From: Flammula alnicola
Lineage: Eukaryota; Basidiomycota; Agaricomycetes; Agaricales; Strophariaceae
Assembly (NCBI GenBank): GCA_015499995.1
Contig: JADNRV010000010.1
Span: 491,989 to 555,988, forward strand
DNA: 64,000 nt
Direction of reading: 5' to 3'
Below, in pieces: positions 12,433 through 23,709 of the stretch. The first letter of the stretch is position 1, and each line of letters begins with the position of its first letter. The notes under the pieces are model-generated. The model saw only the letters and a program-made list of their open reading frames with translations. It did not search any database and was not told the origin of the DNA. Position numbers and translations under genes: made by a program.

Positions 12433-12806
12433 ATGATGCAGTCAATTCCCTTACACTCCAAAACTCACTATCTACGTTTTTCAATAACACCGGCTACGAA
12501 AAATGACCTGGCGCTACGGAAAACACTCGCAGATGCCCTGATGCAAAGTTTCGGACTCACCTCCACCGCGACTTACCTTGATATCCTCTGGACAAGTGAT
12601 GATGGAAGTGACTGCGTTATTAGGGCTCAGAAAGAGTATTGCTTCTTCCCTCGTTTTTATTGATGCCTTGCTGAAGAATTTGTTTTGATAGAGACGCCAC
12701 TAAAATTTCAGCCGCGCTTGCATCGTGGACTGAGTCGCCGAGGTTGTCACTTACGAAAGAGTCCCCATTCTTGCCTTCCCTTCTGCGTAGAGACGATGTT
12801 CTATAG
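12433..12806 (+). CDS. RNase P/MRP protein subunit, Rpp14/Pop5 family
   Basis: This is a protein subunit of the RNA-containing enzymes RNase P (5' maturation of tRNA) and RNase MRP (rRNA processing) in the nucleus/nucleolus. The start MMQSIPLHSKTHYLRFSITP leads into the family fold: LALRKTLADALMQSFGLT, then YLDILWTSDDGSDCVIR. An intron at 12636-12691 (56 bp) splits the Glu codon after AQK. The second exon gives DATKISAALASW, SPRLSLTKESPFLPSLL and RRDDVL before TAG. The order of a helix ending in SFGL, a strand with DIL, a conserved acidic turn, VIR and a final hydrophobic SPFL motif matches human RPP14 more than POP5. The product is about 105 residues, usual for the family. A longer open frame from 12364 exists but overlaps the divergent gene, so the ATG at 12433 is preferred. 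Confidence 0.8.
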
Positions 12807-13346
12807 AGCAGACGAGGACAATCATGGAATCTTATGATCAACAGTTCTTTTGCATGAAAAAGCTGTAATGACACAGAGCGCTTGAATGTGATCATGACAC
12901 CTGCAGGCAAATCTTTTCGAGAACTACCAGAGTCCTCAAGTAGTGATTGCGAGTGAAAGGGATATATCGATAAGGTTTCGATAACCACCGGTTTCCAAAC
13001 ACCTTCGCTTGCCATAACTTCAGGCTTAGATCGATCCACAAAGGTTTCTAAATCCGTGGAGTCTGTCCCTAAACAACCCGACCAATAAATTATCTGGACT
13101 GGAATATGCGACCATGTACTGATAGTAACAAGCACTGACGTAGTAGAGTACAGTATAGGTACTACACGGCGAAGAAATCGTAAGCAATAGCAGCTACAAG
13201 TACAATCATGGGGAAACTTCGATTCCTATTTCGACGTTCGCAGCATAGATAGGGCGCATCCACCTGGATACTTTTTCGTTCATCTCCCCGCTGAGGCAAG
13301 ATTGAAAACCTGGGCAAGCCAGGAACATTTCGTGTTCGACACCTCA
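12807..13346. other. Convergent intergenic region, 540 bp, with an open minus-strand frame
   Basis: This lies between the Rpp14-type stop and the La-protein stop. On the minus strand an open frame runs from about 13135 into the second exon of the Rpp14-type gene (171 codons, GTG at its head). I could not give it a start exon through a good splice junction, and it reads antisense to a recognised exon. I treat it as chance or antisense. Confidence 0.35.
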
Positions 13347-15207
13347 CTATGAAGCTGCAGTTCCAGCGGCGCCGTCGTCGGTCTTCACCTTCTTCGCGCT
13401 CTGGATAGCAGGTGGCGCGTTCTTCCCTCGAACTCCGGTATCTGGGCCACCATCCGGCTCAACTGCCCGCTTCCTCTTCTCGCCCACTTCTTCCCCTCCC
13501 GCCTTCTCCTTTGCTTCCGCGTTGCGGTTGCCACCGCCATAGGATTTGCCACCCCCGCGTCCACCTCGTCCGCCACGACCTCCCCTTCCTCCGCGGCCCC
13601 GTCCACCTCCGCGTCCGCCACGCCCTCGTCCGCCGTCTCTGGAACCGCTTTGATTGAAGGCGTTACGGGCAGCCGCCTGAGCACGTTCAGTCTCGAACTG
13701 CTTCTCCTCGTCCTCTGTGCTCGAACATTCATTAGTTTTTGCGGTTAGAAACTGAAGGCATAAAATTAGATGACTTACCAGTTGGGATAGACCACGTTAC
13801 ATCGTGGTTGTTAATCTTCTTAATGGTCGTCTTGACGTATTCGATATCCTCTTCCGACAGCGGTTTGTAGAAACCAACGAGGCCGCTGTTCTCTCCTCGC
13901 GCATACTTGATGTACGGGGCCTTCCCATCGAATCTCGCCTTGATGGGATCCTAGAGGAACAGCTCGAACCAGTTTGCAAAGTTGATGACATGAAAACTGA
14001 CCTTAATCTCGCCCCACGCAACGTCCCCACCACATCCGTCAAACTTGAGTGTCACACCCTTGACGAAGGGAATGTCTTTTTCATCGATGACCCCGGTTCC
14101 TTCCTCGTTCTGCTTGATGAGGATCTTGTGGCCCAAGAACTCGAGGAAGACGTCCTTCTTTTCTTCCGCATTGCCAGCCTTCTGTGGAGAAGCTTTGCCT
14201 TTACCCATGTCGCGGAACGCATCAAATTTCTTGGCCGACATAAGGTCGCGTCGGTGATTCGCACTCTTTCCAGTCAGTCCCTTCTCTTTAATTTTCATCT
14301 CGCAGTATTCCTCTCTGAGGGTAACGAGTTAGGATAAGCTACTTAAAAAACACATAAAGAGGCTTACTTTGTCATAATAAGCAGCTCTTTTCCTTCCCAT
14401 GTTGGTTTAGGGTCAGCTTTAAGGAATTTGTCGACGGTTTCGAAGTCGCTGAATTCGGTGAACACAGAGCTCTGATAAAAACGTATTAGCAGAGTATGGC
14501 GTGAATAAGTGCTGAAGATTTTACTTTGAACTTCTTCGCTTCGTCGCGTCTCATCCGCACAGCAGCGACATTTCCGTATTGACTAAAGAATTCTTCCAGA
14601 CGGCCTTGCAACGTGGGCTCTTCATCACCAAAACCTTTCTACCAATCAAGCAACATCAGCACACACTCAGCGACCAGGGAATAAGACAGACACACAGCGT
14701 AGATACTTCGCTCGAACTGGTTCTTCGGCTCTTGTGGTTCAGTCAATCGTCGAACCTTGGTGCCTGTCTCATCGACCTCAAGGAAGTCGCTGAGTTTCAG
14801 GGCCTTGGCGAGCCATTCCACTCCCTCTGAGCTATAGTCGCGCATCCGCTTGAACGAGCCTACGGTTTGGATAGAAATCCAATGCTCTGGGTCTTTCGAA
14901 TACAAGGTCCACATGAACCTTAGTGCAATAGTTCAAAGATTGAGCCAGAAAAACACGGTTAGTTAACGTACTTGTCGTAAGGAAGGTTGGCATCGGCGAA
15001 GTAAAATTCAACTGTTCCACTAAGAAAATGGAACACAGAGACGTTTTAATAAGACTCACTTTGCTTCATGGCCTTTTGCATCTTTTCCAATACTTGGGCA
15101 TCGTCCATCACAGCGTCTCCGCTATCCTTCGTCACTATTGTTGAGCTCTCACCATTGTTGGCAGCGATCGAGGGTGTTGCTGGCTTTTCGGCTAGTACTT
15201 CCGCCAT
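13347..15207 (-). CDS. LHP1: La ribonucleoprotein (Lupus La homologue)
   Basis: This is an RNA chaperone that binds the 3' oligo-U tail of new RNA polymerase III transcripts such as pre-tRNA and aids their folding and processing in the nucleus. It starts [18 protein letters not shown]. The La motif follows, with [20 protein letters not shown] and [13 protein letters not shown]. Next comes RRM1 ([32 protein letters not shown]). A linker of Lys-rich charged sequence leads to the C-terminal xRRM ([41 protein letters not shown]). The tail is a Gly-Arg repeat of the RGG type, then a basic stretch likely to act as a nuclear signal. There are at least seven exons. Domain order and length fit the family fully, so the identification is firm. 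The symbol is that of the yeast homologue. Confidence 0.93.
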
Positions 15208-15891
15208 AATAAATCCAAGGAAAGGAAGGAAAGAGGGAAATAAATCAGAAGGAAATAATGTGAACTGTGAAGAGTCAGATTTTTATTTCGATAACGCACG
15301 GCCGGGCCGACCCATTCCCCGCGAACTCCGAGTCCGCCGTTGGCCGTCCTCGTCAGCGAATCCTGAACAATATTTCAATGGCTCCGTAGTTTACCACCAC
15401 TTCTCCAGCATGCACACATCTCTACGAACTACCACCCACCCGAGCAATCGTCTACACCTTCAAAACACCAATTCAAATCGCTTCATTATTAACTGAAACC
15501 GTCAAAGGCCTTCTGACTCGGAGGTCCCTCCACAAATCTTTCTTTTGTTCAGTTTAAAACGCCAACCTATGTAAAATCCATCCCAGTAATATACCCAGTG
15601 TTACTCCCTGACCTAGTAATAAAGGGAAAAGGAAACGAAAGGCTGCAACCAGCTATTGAAGTTCAAGTTGGAATAACGAAATCTAGCCATCTTTTGGTAG
15701 TATACAATGCATCTGGCAAATATCCATAGATCGAACACATAGAAAACAGATACAAATGAGAGATTTGAAGGTATGCTACCTATACATACATAAATTTAGA
15801 TACAGACTCGACGGTGGTCTAACCTTTAAATTTTGATAAATAGAACTACAGATGATTGAGTTGATGATCACCAGGATCAATGAATGTTTGT
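15208..15891. other. Intergenic region, 684 bp
   Basis: This holds the La gene's 5' flank and the 3' flank of the kinase-like gene. The part from about 15600 to 15850 is A+T-rich with scattered TACATA-type words. No coding frame or RNA gene is seen. Confidence 0.5.
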
Positions 15892-17310
15892 TCAAGCGAT
15901 TTCTTGACTTTGAATCACGTCTATGGCGCCCACCTCGTCCGCGAATCTTCGGAAGTCCTGGTCAATGTCATCGTCCGAGCCCAGCATCCGGTGCAGGGCC
16001 CTGCCGGTTTGGTCATAGTCGCAAGCGAGAGAGTACATCCAGTACGCCAAATACGCTCCAACGTGGCCCGCGTCAGAGTCATGGAGCGCTGCAAGGGTCC
16101 TTCCAGATGCTGGTTTAACGTGGACCACGCCGTCTTGTGACTCCGCAGCGACCAACTCGCGATTGAAAACACGATGAACCACAGGACGAATGGGGGATGG
16201 TGGTGGCGACATTAATGAATCTTCTGATAGGGAACTCGAGCATGACCCCGAGTCCGGGTCTGAGAAGTGACCTGACACTTCGAATGTTGGAACAGCAAAG
16301 GCCTCCCATGGGACCGTGCCAGCACAATCCCAATCGAGAACACCGACAATATGTCCTGTCTCGTCCACGAGAATATTGTCGCTGTGCAAATCTCCGTGAC
16401 GCATCGGAAATGGACCCCGATCATCGCGCTCGTCAACCAGAGGCATCATGGCCTTGCGCCATAACGAAGCCACAAATCGGCGCTTTAATTGCGCAGCGTC
16501 GGCAGCTTCACTTTCCTCAGCTTCGTCGTCGAGGCCGGCCGCCATCGCGAGTTTTTCGTATGCCTCGGCTTGGAGAGCGAAATATTCTTTTGCAGAGTTG
16601 AATGGACCCAACCCGAAGTCAGCGCCAGGGCCTATGGAGACCACCCCCTGCGCGTCTATCACGAAGGATCCAATGCGGTCGAATGTAATGCGGCTGAGTT
16701 GTACGTGGATATCGGCAATGTCACGCAAGTAGCGCTGGAGTATTGATCGTTTACTCTCGTCGCCTCCCAGTGGGTCAGGAGTTTGTTCAGTGGCGTCGAC
16801 CGCACTGTCAGAGCTCAGCTCATGGATGGCGATACCACAGTCTTCAATTGTCATGCCGGTGATGGCGGTCATAAGTACGAAGGCGGGGAAATCCGGTCCC
16901 AAGGGGTTGGAAGGTGATGGATGCGCGTGATATGCGATTATTTCTGGAATGGGGATGGTGGTACGCTGACGGACAAGATGAAGAGCTGCCACTTCATTTA
17001 GGATCTTTCGTTCAAGCTGCGCAGCAGTGTTAAAGTAGGCATCCATGGGCCGCATCCCAAATCGGATGATCCAGGACATGTTACTCGGGAAAAGGAGTTC
17101 AAAGACGAGGAACGACTGTCCCCAGGTGTAATGGTCGGCGACAAGGCGACATGGTAGTCGTTGGGGGTGGAGTGAAGATGCGTAGGATTCGATTGCGCTG
17201 TGGTGTGGTTTGAGTTGACTGACCATTGAAATAACCCGGTTGGCGTATTCTGGCTCCATAATCTCAAGAGAGGCGTTCACGTCTGGCCAATTATCGCTGA
17301 TAGGAGGCAT
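15892..17310 (-). CDS. Aminoglycoside phosphotransferase (APH)-like kinase
   Basis: This is a single-exon, 472-residue protein of the APH/choline-kinase fold. Such proteins transfer phosphate from ATP to small molecules; fungal members have diverse, mostly unknown substrates. The N-lobe shows RLVADHYTWGQSFLVFELLF and WIIRFGM (the Lys-equivalent strand is degenerate). The C-lobe carries the catalytic HGDLHSDNILVD loop and the metal-binding VLDWDCAG motif, equivalent to DFG. Long Ser/Pro-rich inserts lie near SEDSLMSPPPSPIRP. I chose the ATG at 17310 (MPPISDNWPD); the frame stays open to 17619, but that extension looks non-conserved and includes 5'-flank-like sequence. Family is firm, substrate unknown. 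Confidence 0.88.
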   Translation of the reverse strand: MPPISDNWPDVNASLEIMEPEYANRVISMVSQLKPHHSAIESYASSLHPQRLPCRLVADHYTWGQSFLVFELLFPSNMSWIIRFGMRPMDAYFNTAAQLERKILNEVAALHLVRQRTTIPIPEIIAYHAHPSPSNPLGPDFPAFVLMTAITGMTIEDCGIAIHELSSDSAVDATEQTPDPLGGDESKRSILQRYLRDIADIHVQLSRITFDRIGSFVIDAQGVVSIGPGADFGLGPFNSAKEYFALQAEAYEKLAMAAGLDDEAEESEAADAAQLKRRFVASLWRKAMMPLVDERDDRGPFPMRHGDLHSDNILVDETGHIVGVLDWDCAGTVPWEAFAVPTFEVSGHFSDPDSGSCSSSLSEDSLMSPPPSPIRPVVHRVFNRELVAAESQDGVVHVKPASGRTLAALHDSDAGHVGAYLAYWMYSLACDYDQTGRALHRMLGSDDDIDQDFRRFADEVGAIDVIQSQEIA

Positions 17311-20300
17311 CTTAAATGAAAAGGAGGTTGTGTGAAGCGCGTCTATCGACAACAGTGACGAGAAGATAATGAGAGATATCGGGGAAGGTGAGATAGTTGT
17401 TGGGAGAAAGAAACCAAGACAGCCTGCTTGTGGGGGGCTGGTGAACTGTTTAGGTGCATGTTTGACGCGTGCATCATGCATGTCTTGCGTGTCAGGGTCC
17501 GACCACGGTCCGCCAATTCGCCGAATGCGATATTCAACACTTACATAATCCATGTCCAAAACGCATGGTGTTCTGGGCAGGCGCCATCTAAGCTTGCGGC
17601 AGAGATGCAGAAAAGGCAAAGGATATATTTACAAGTCCATCACATCTTACGCGTTGCATGCGGGGCGTTCCGCCCGACGACGTTGACAAGTAGAGTCCTA
17701 ACGAACTTTGAACCGCCATGATCTTGCCATGAGCGCCAATATTACGTGTTTCGATGACTCCAAGTTCAAGTTCTTACAAAAACTATACAGATAATGAGGC
17801 TGCCTACGTACATGTCATTGACATATGTTAGTTTTCAGCAACCTGATTGCTTCAGGTTCCGACGGGTGACCTCGCCGGTATTCCTCCTCCTCCTCCGACA
17901 ACGATTTCGTTTGTCATCAATGGTTAAAAGGGCGAGTTGAAAGGGTGCCAACCAAATTTCATTCAAGGGAAGAGATACGTATACATATATATAGCCACCA
18001 CTATATTAGGAGTTCAACTGTATTCACCGAGCTCACGCAACTACCGCTCGGCGTCGCAGACGGGAATCCGAACGGGCCCGGGCCCTCAGTAAGGAAGTAA
18101 TGGCGTGCCGAAACTGTGGCGTGTGTCATCGTCTGCGTAGTTGATATTCAATCAACCATGGACAAAATAAGTATACTTACTACTATTGGTGTGGGGCTTA
18201 GTGGAAGATATTTAGTCAGAGTCGAACCTATATGTAAGTGCTAAAACTTGGGGCTCTTTCAGTCAAAGAAACGTTAGCCGTAAATATTTTACGATGACAG
18301 GGGAACTTTCCGACAGAGCAACTTCTGTGAGACGGAGGCCAAAATAGCAGGGTGGAAAGTATGGAATCATTAGACATGGGAATAGAGGATGCGGGGTGAA
18401 CATGGCTCGATTTATAAGAGCTCGAAGTCCGATAGACACTGGACGGTATGGCGGGCGTTCTGCCAATATTCTGCACAATAATTAGTTGGTCGCCTAAAAA
18501 TAAATATGCATATCGTGGAACTTTAAAGCTTTACTAGTTAATCTAATAATTTAAAAGAGATGTCACATACAAAAACTAAGCTGTCCTGTCTCATCTTGCA
18601 GGTTATTTGTGTACCGTGTGTACTCGATCGCTCTCTGACCGCTCTGGCCGAGGTCGACTTTTAAAAACTAACACGCATTCAGAACTAAGTACGCATTCAA
18701 ACATAAGAAATATCACATGTTGCAACTCACGCACGGCCCATTGATCCAGTCCCTAGCACAAAATGAACTCCAGCCATTTGAGATACTGACGGTGCGCATA
18801 CAATATTGAAGTTATAGTACCTCGCACGTACGCCCGTGTATTCAAACAGTTGGTTTAAAATTGCGGCATGTTGGAATTTATGAAGAATAATTCATTAAAT
18901 AAACGCGCGTAACGGCGATGAGCGGCCGCGACATGCTTTCAGAAATGTCCATACCTGGCCGAACAATTAGAAACATGTGCTGAAGGAGGGGTGTTGATCG
19001 CAGGCTGCCCCTGATATTAAGTCAATGAAAACTTTCAAGAGGGAGGGACGCACATACTGTAGTTGAACAATTTCTTCCTTAATAGATGGGCATGCATAAG
19101 ACCCACTTACTCACGGTAGTGGGAATTATCGTCGCAACTTCTGTTTTTCAACAGGAATCCGCCAACTCTGAAATAATCGCCATTTTCGATTATTTGGCCT
19201 CGGAGACTAGGTGGAGAATTCAAGGAGTAGTGGGGGTTGCCGGCGCACAGCTTCCGGCCTTAAGGGTGTTATTAACCATTTTAACAAGTCGCAACATGGA
19301 CTCGAGTCGGAGCAGAAGAGGATGTGTTTTGTTTCTCGGGACTTACCGGGAACAAACAAACACAAAGCGCGCCATTCGGAGATCGCAGGAGGCGCCGTGC
19401 AATTTGGGTGATGTCAACACCAATTATACTGTTAAAACGCCACTCATTCATATTTCCCTCTGTGAATCGCCTCAACTTGTAAATGACCTTGTAAATGACT
19501 TTCTCAAAATAATTCTGGCTGAACGCGCAGCAACATGTTGAACTGGGCACCCATGCACTGCGGAGACGAGTTTTGATCATTTCAGCGATCTACGGTTGAA
19601 CAGTATTCCTTGACCGAAAAGTAAAGGTGTCTTACTAGACATCACCTAGGTTCTCAACACTCTCTGCTGCTTTCCGTTTGTCGCCTCAGGGATTGCAGTA
19701 CTTCATCCATTATATCCCTGACAGCGACAATTTTCCGATATACTGTACCCTTGACATTCGCCGTATTGAAGGAAGACTTGCGATTGCCTCTTCTGAAGAT
19801 CCGGAACACTTATTCTCCGAGGAATCTGGGAAATTAACATGGACATGAGGACAATGACCCCAACGGCCATCAGTCCAATTTCAAAGCTTCACCGACTTAT
19901 GTGCTACGCCGTTTCGTCTCTTAATTCCTGATTGTTGGGTTCCTGTACTCTGTTCTGTGGTAATTGTGGTGTTCGTCACCCTATGGCGCGAACTATCAAC
20001 GTTTAACGTTTAATCTTTGACTTGTATTTTGGAATTCTGGTCTCACCATTCACATGCATGCCGCGCGGGAAGTGGAACGAAGCAACGGATCTCAAATTCG
20101 AAATCAGCATTACGGATTTCTCTTCCTGGATCGGAGTAGAGCGAGGGAGTTTTGAGTCCCACTTATTACTTCCAGCTGGACGAATAGGAGCGCTTCATTG
20201 CACAGTGCTGGACTGAGCGAGGACTCTCGTCTCCATCAGCAGTCCCACAAGTCCAGCTCCGTTCCCACTTAACTAGGGAAGAATGCACATGTCCTACCGC

Positions 20301-23300
20301 GACCCTGACTGCGTACTGAATGACCAGTAATCTGGCGATCATTGTCTTCCTTTGCGGTTCCTTACCCCACCCCGTCTCAAGTGGGTTAGATTTCCATGCC
20401 TACTTCTTGTCAACCGAACGAAATATGGGTCACGGATCCACACCTAACTCGGACAGCTTTAAGGTTAATTGCATTGCGCGGTTTCGAAACCATTGTACCG
20501 TAATTAACGAACCGCTGCTGCATATGTTTCCTTGAATCTGTATGCTTAAGAGCTGCAAGATACGAGTTTTTTTTTCTCAGCGATCATTAGGCCAGTAACT
20601 GCAGTATATCTACGCTTGGGGATCTATTATACCTATCGAACCTCCGTGAGGTGTTTGCTCTGAGCCGTAATCGATTATCAGTGTATGAAATCCGATTGCT
20701 CGATCCTGCTTCCCTGATAACATCTTTAGAATCTCTTGGGAACCCGTTATTGAAACCTGAACCATATTCCCATGTGACTTTACGATGGAATGTTAAATAC
20801 TCCAGGGAGCACAGCAATCGAAACTATTTCTTCCGGCGCTCATATTACTATGTTCGCCCAATCAAGTCGACGTGGGCCATAACCCCGGACTAAGTATCTC
20901 TTTCTTTTCAAACGCCGCCGTTACCCTTACTGCACGAGGGCTCCTTCCCAGTCCTGATTTAACGGCTGGAATTAAGCCGCCACCCATCTTATTCGTGTAA
21001 TGAATTTTCACGATGCTTTACGAGAATGATTACCGTGAGTGGAAAATGCAAGCATTTGATTTATCGATTCCCTCACCCAAAGCTTGCGCTTTTAGGTCCG
21101 ATATTTCAATATCATCTTTCATGAGAGTTTTTGTGTCAGAGAGATATTAGACTTTGCCTGAATATCCCATGCCCAAGCTCCGAGCTGTCAACCTGCTCCC
21201 CCAACCTGCTCCCCCATCTCCGCAGACGCAGTTTTCGGTGATCGTCCATGTGTTACAAAGCCTTCGATACAATGGCGATAGAACCGCCGTGTTCAAGGCC
21301 ACATGGTGACGACATTTAAGGCAAATTTCGGCACTGTGTACATCCACAAGAATGCTGCCGCGGACAAAGGAGATTTAAGGGAGCCGGAACCCCTTCCACC
21401 TAAACCGCAATCAGTTCAGTTCTGCTTAAAATCTGCAAATAGGTTCCAGAGTTGATCTGTTCCTGGCTCTGCCAAAATTCTTGTCAGGCAAACAATGACC
21501 TAGACGAATAAGTATTCATGAATGTCTATATGGACTTTCCAGCTCACAGTGGAGTCTGGACGGCACCCTCGATTAAATCCACAACGAGATGTACCCTAAT
21601 TCACTAGTTGAAGCCATCCCAAGGGAAATTAAGTGCCTCAGCCTAATGAAATTTCATGTTGTGTGCACAGCTGAAGCTCGAACGCTTGAGAGAACTCGAA
21701 TACCCAACATAACAAATTATTGGTTCCTCGCCGTCGTTGACTCGTTTAGAACCAGAGACGTGGAACTACATCGATTTTTACTCCTTCAACTAGGCTTACG
21801 AAAACGTCGATGTATAAAAGTAAAAGACAACATAAGGAAGTATTCCAACTTGCCGTCAATAAACTCGGTCCAGGAAAATGAGTAACGCTCTATCTCCATG
21901 GCGGCGAGTCACACCTATCCTCATTCGCGGAGAATGGTTGCCGCGATGATATATCGTCCAATAGTAACAGGCTACTGGTATCCATAAATGTTTACCGCTG
22001 TTAAGAGCGGTGGCTTCCGAGTCTACGCTGCTCGTTCGGACTTACCGCGCCCGTGTAATATATCCTGTAAATGCGAGATTTTAAGTATAGAGGTCGTCCT
22101 TGAAACGTTTGGAAGGTGTGGTGCTTCTGGGGACTCGGAGGGGTGTCAAGGCCTGAGTTCACTGCCATTCCGGGAGCTTTGTAGCCTCTGACCAACCTCT
22201 AACGAATCTACGAAGACCATCTAATTAGCACGTTGCTCATGTCCCAGGATAATGTCAATGGTCAAACTCAATCCTCAAAAACATCGTTGGGAAGTCGCCA
22301 AAACCAGTAGCCATCGGGATGTAGTATGTACATTAGTACGTAATAGTTAGGACAACCCATCATTGGATGTGACAACGATGTGTGATTTGTCCCAAAATCG
22401 CAGCTGAGAAATGTCGTAAATGAAACCGCGTAGCACCAATTGAAACTTGAGTTGTTGCCATCAAAATAAGGATTTGGGTTTTAAAGTTGGGATGAAGCCG
22501 CGCTCAGTTGAGCAATTGCATGACTCCAGTAGCGTCAGTAAGGTAAAAACCATTTCACACCACAAGGTCATAGTATATGCGATGAGACAAAGAAGACGAC
22601 AACGAGGCTTTTGATCGCGGATTACCGATTATCTAATCATTAATTTGCACCCACCAAAGATGAACAGAATATCGACAGTAAGTACATTTCCAATGACAAC
22701 CCGCCACCTTCCAGGTGAAGGTATAAAGGACAGGTAAATAAATCGCCAGATTTTCCCTACATCACAATGTGAGCGTATACAGTTTGAAATGAAAGCGCTC
22801 TCACTACCAAGGAAACACTCGTACGGCACGACACGACTGGAAGAGTTTCCTGGATTATGGCTCATGGCAAGAGATTCATATGATGGATTTCCTCGGAGGC
22901 CGAATTGGATTAGGAGCTACGTAGGCGCCAGTGTATCCGTTCTAGCTGTCAAAGCTAAAAGACTTTATTAGATAGACGGTCTCGTGCTCTTGGTCAGATT
23001 TTAAGGGATGTCGAAACATGCATACTAGTAGATCCGAAACCACCGATACTTATAGGATCCTGCTTAAAAAGCCGATTCCATAATCCCAACTTCATGATCC
23101 CAGGGTCCTTTAACGTTGAATATTAAATTTTATGGTCGGCAGGCCTGTAGACTCCCACACCTACTTAATGACTCCTTTACCCCATTTCAAGAGGAAGGGT
23201 CAGATTCAGAAGGAATGCAGATTCAATTATGAATTGCCATGCGTGATCTCAGGAGCGTAGGTACTTGAGCACGAAGGTATAAAAGGACGAGCGAGCTCTC

Positions 23301-23326
23301 ACTTGGATGTAACTCGCCCTACTCCC
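17311..23326. other. 6 kb gene-poor stretch
   Basis: I find no gene that can be chained or recognised here. Open frames are short and mostly open by chance on both strands; the longest is 151 codons at 19086-19541, with a hydrophobic start but no family signature. Short head-to-tail duplications occur at about 19477-19501 (unit CTTGTAAATGAC) and 21188-21214 (unit of about 13 bp around CCTGCTCCCC). There are no long terminal repeats, transposase motifs or tRNA that I can see. The stretch is several times longer than other gaps in the window, so it may be old, decayed mobile DNA or contain noncoding transcripts. Confidence 0.5.
23278..23286 (+). promoter_or_regulatory. TATA box of the Zn2Cys6 miniprotein gene
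   Basis: TATAAAAGG stands about 40 bp before the ATG at 23327. That is a good match in sequence and spacing to a fungal core promoter and supports transcription of the small gene downstream. Confidence 0.45.
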
Positions 23327-23709
23327 ATGTCGTCTTCAACCACCAACCCTTCTGAGGATGTGAGTACGAACCCTGTCGTCATTCGCACAATTCAGTGATT
23401 GTTACCGTTAGCAAAACCGTCTGAACTCTCAACTCGATGGCCCACGAACACCCAAAAGAACGCCAATGGCATGCCAATTTTGCCGAGGTAAGGGGGCCCA
23501 ATTCGTCCTGTTAGAAAGTGGCTGTCGACTGACGACATGATTTGTGCCAGGTCGAAAATTAAAATGCGATGGAATAAAGCCTTCCTGTGCAAACTGCGAC
23601 CGGCGTGGTTACCCATGCAATTATACGCCTGTCTCTGGGTACGTTAATTGGATGATCAAGTTGTGAAAATGATTCTAAATATTACGCACATAGCACGACG
23701 CCTAAATGA
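23327..23709 (+). CDS. Zn(II)2Cys6 zinc-cluster miniprotein (70 residues)
   Basis: Four exons join with canonical introns of 52, 63 and 55 bp (23360-23411, 23488-23550, 23639-23693). They encode MSSSTTNPSED, a basic approach (PRTPKRTPMA) and one binuclear zinc cluster: CQFCRGRKLKCDG, then KPSCANCDRRGYPCNY, so all six cysteines are in place with fungal spacing (CX2CX6CX5-CX2CX6C type). After PVSG the last exon gives TTPK and a stop, so there is no middle-homology or activation domain. Full-length relatives run 500-900 residues. It may be a DNA-binding-only regulator, an inhibitor by competition, or a truncated relic; a missed downstream exon is possible, but I see none in the next kilobase. 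It acts, if expressed, in the nucleus. Confidence 0.65.

Noticed and set aside
12620..13135. 171-codon minus-strand frame
   Set aside because: It runs antisense through the second exon of the Rpp14-type gene, begins with GTG, and no upstream exon joins it in phase with good splice sites.
17311..17619. 103-residue N-terminal extension of the APH-like protein
   Set aside because: The frame is open, but the sequence looks like 5' flank; MPPISDNWPD at 17310 is a more natural start.
19086..19541. 151-codon plus-strand frame in the gene-poor stretch
   Set aside because: No motif, no splice continuation and competing frames on the other strand; not enough to call a gene.
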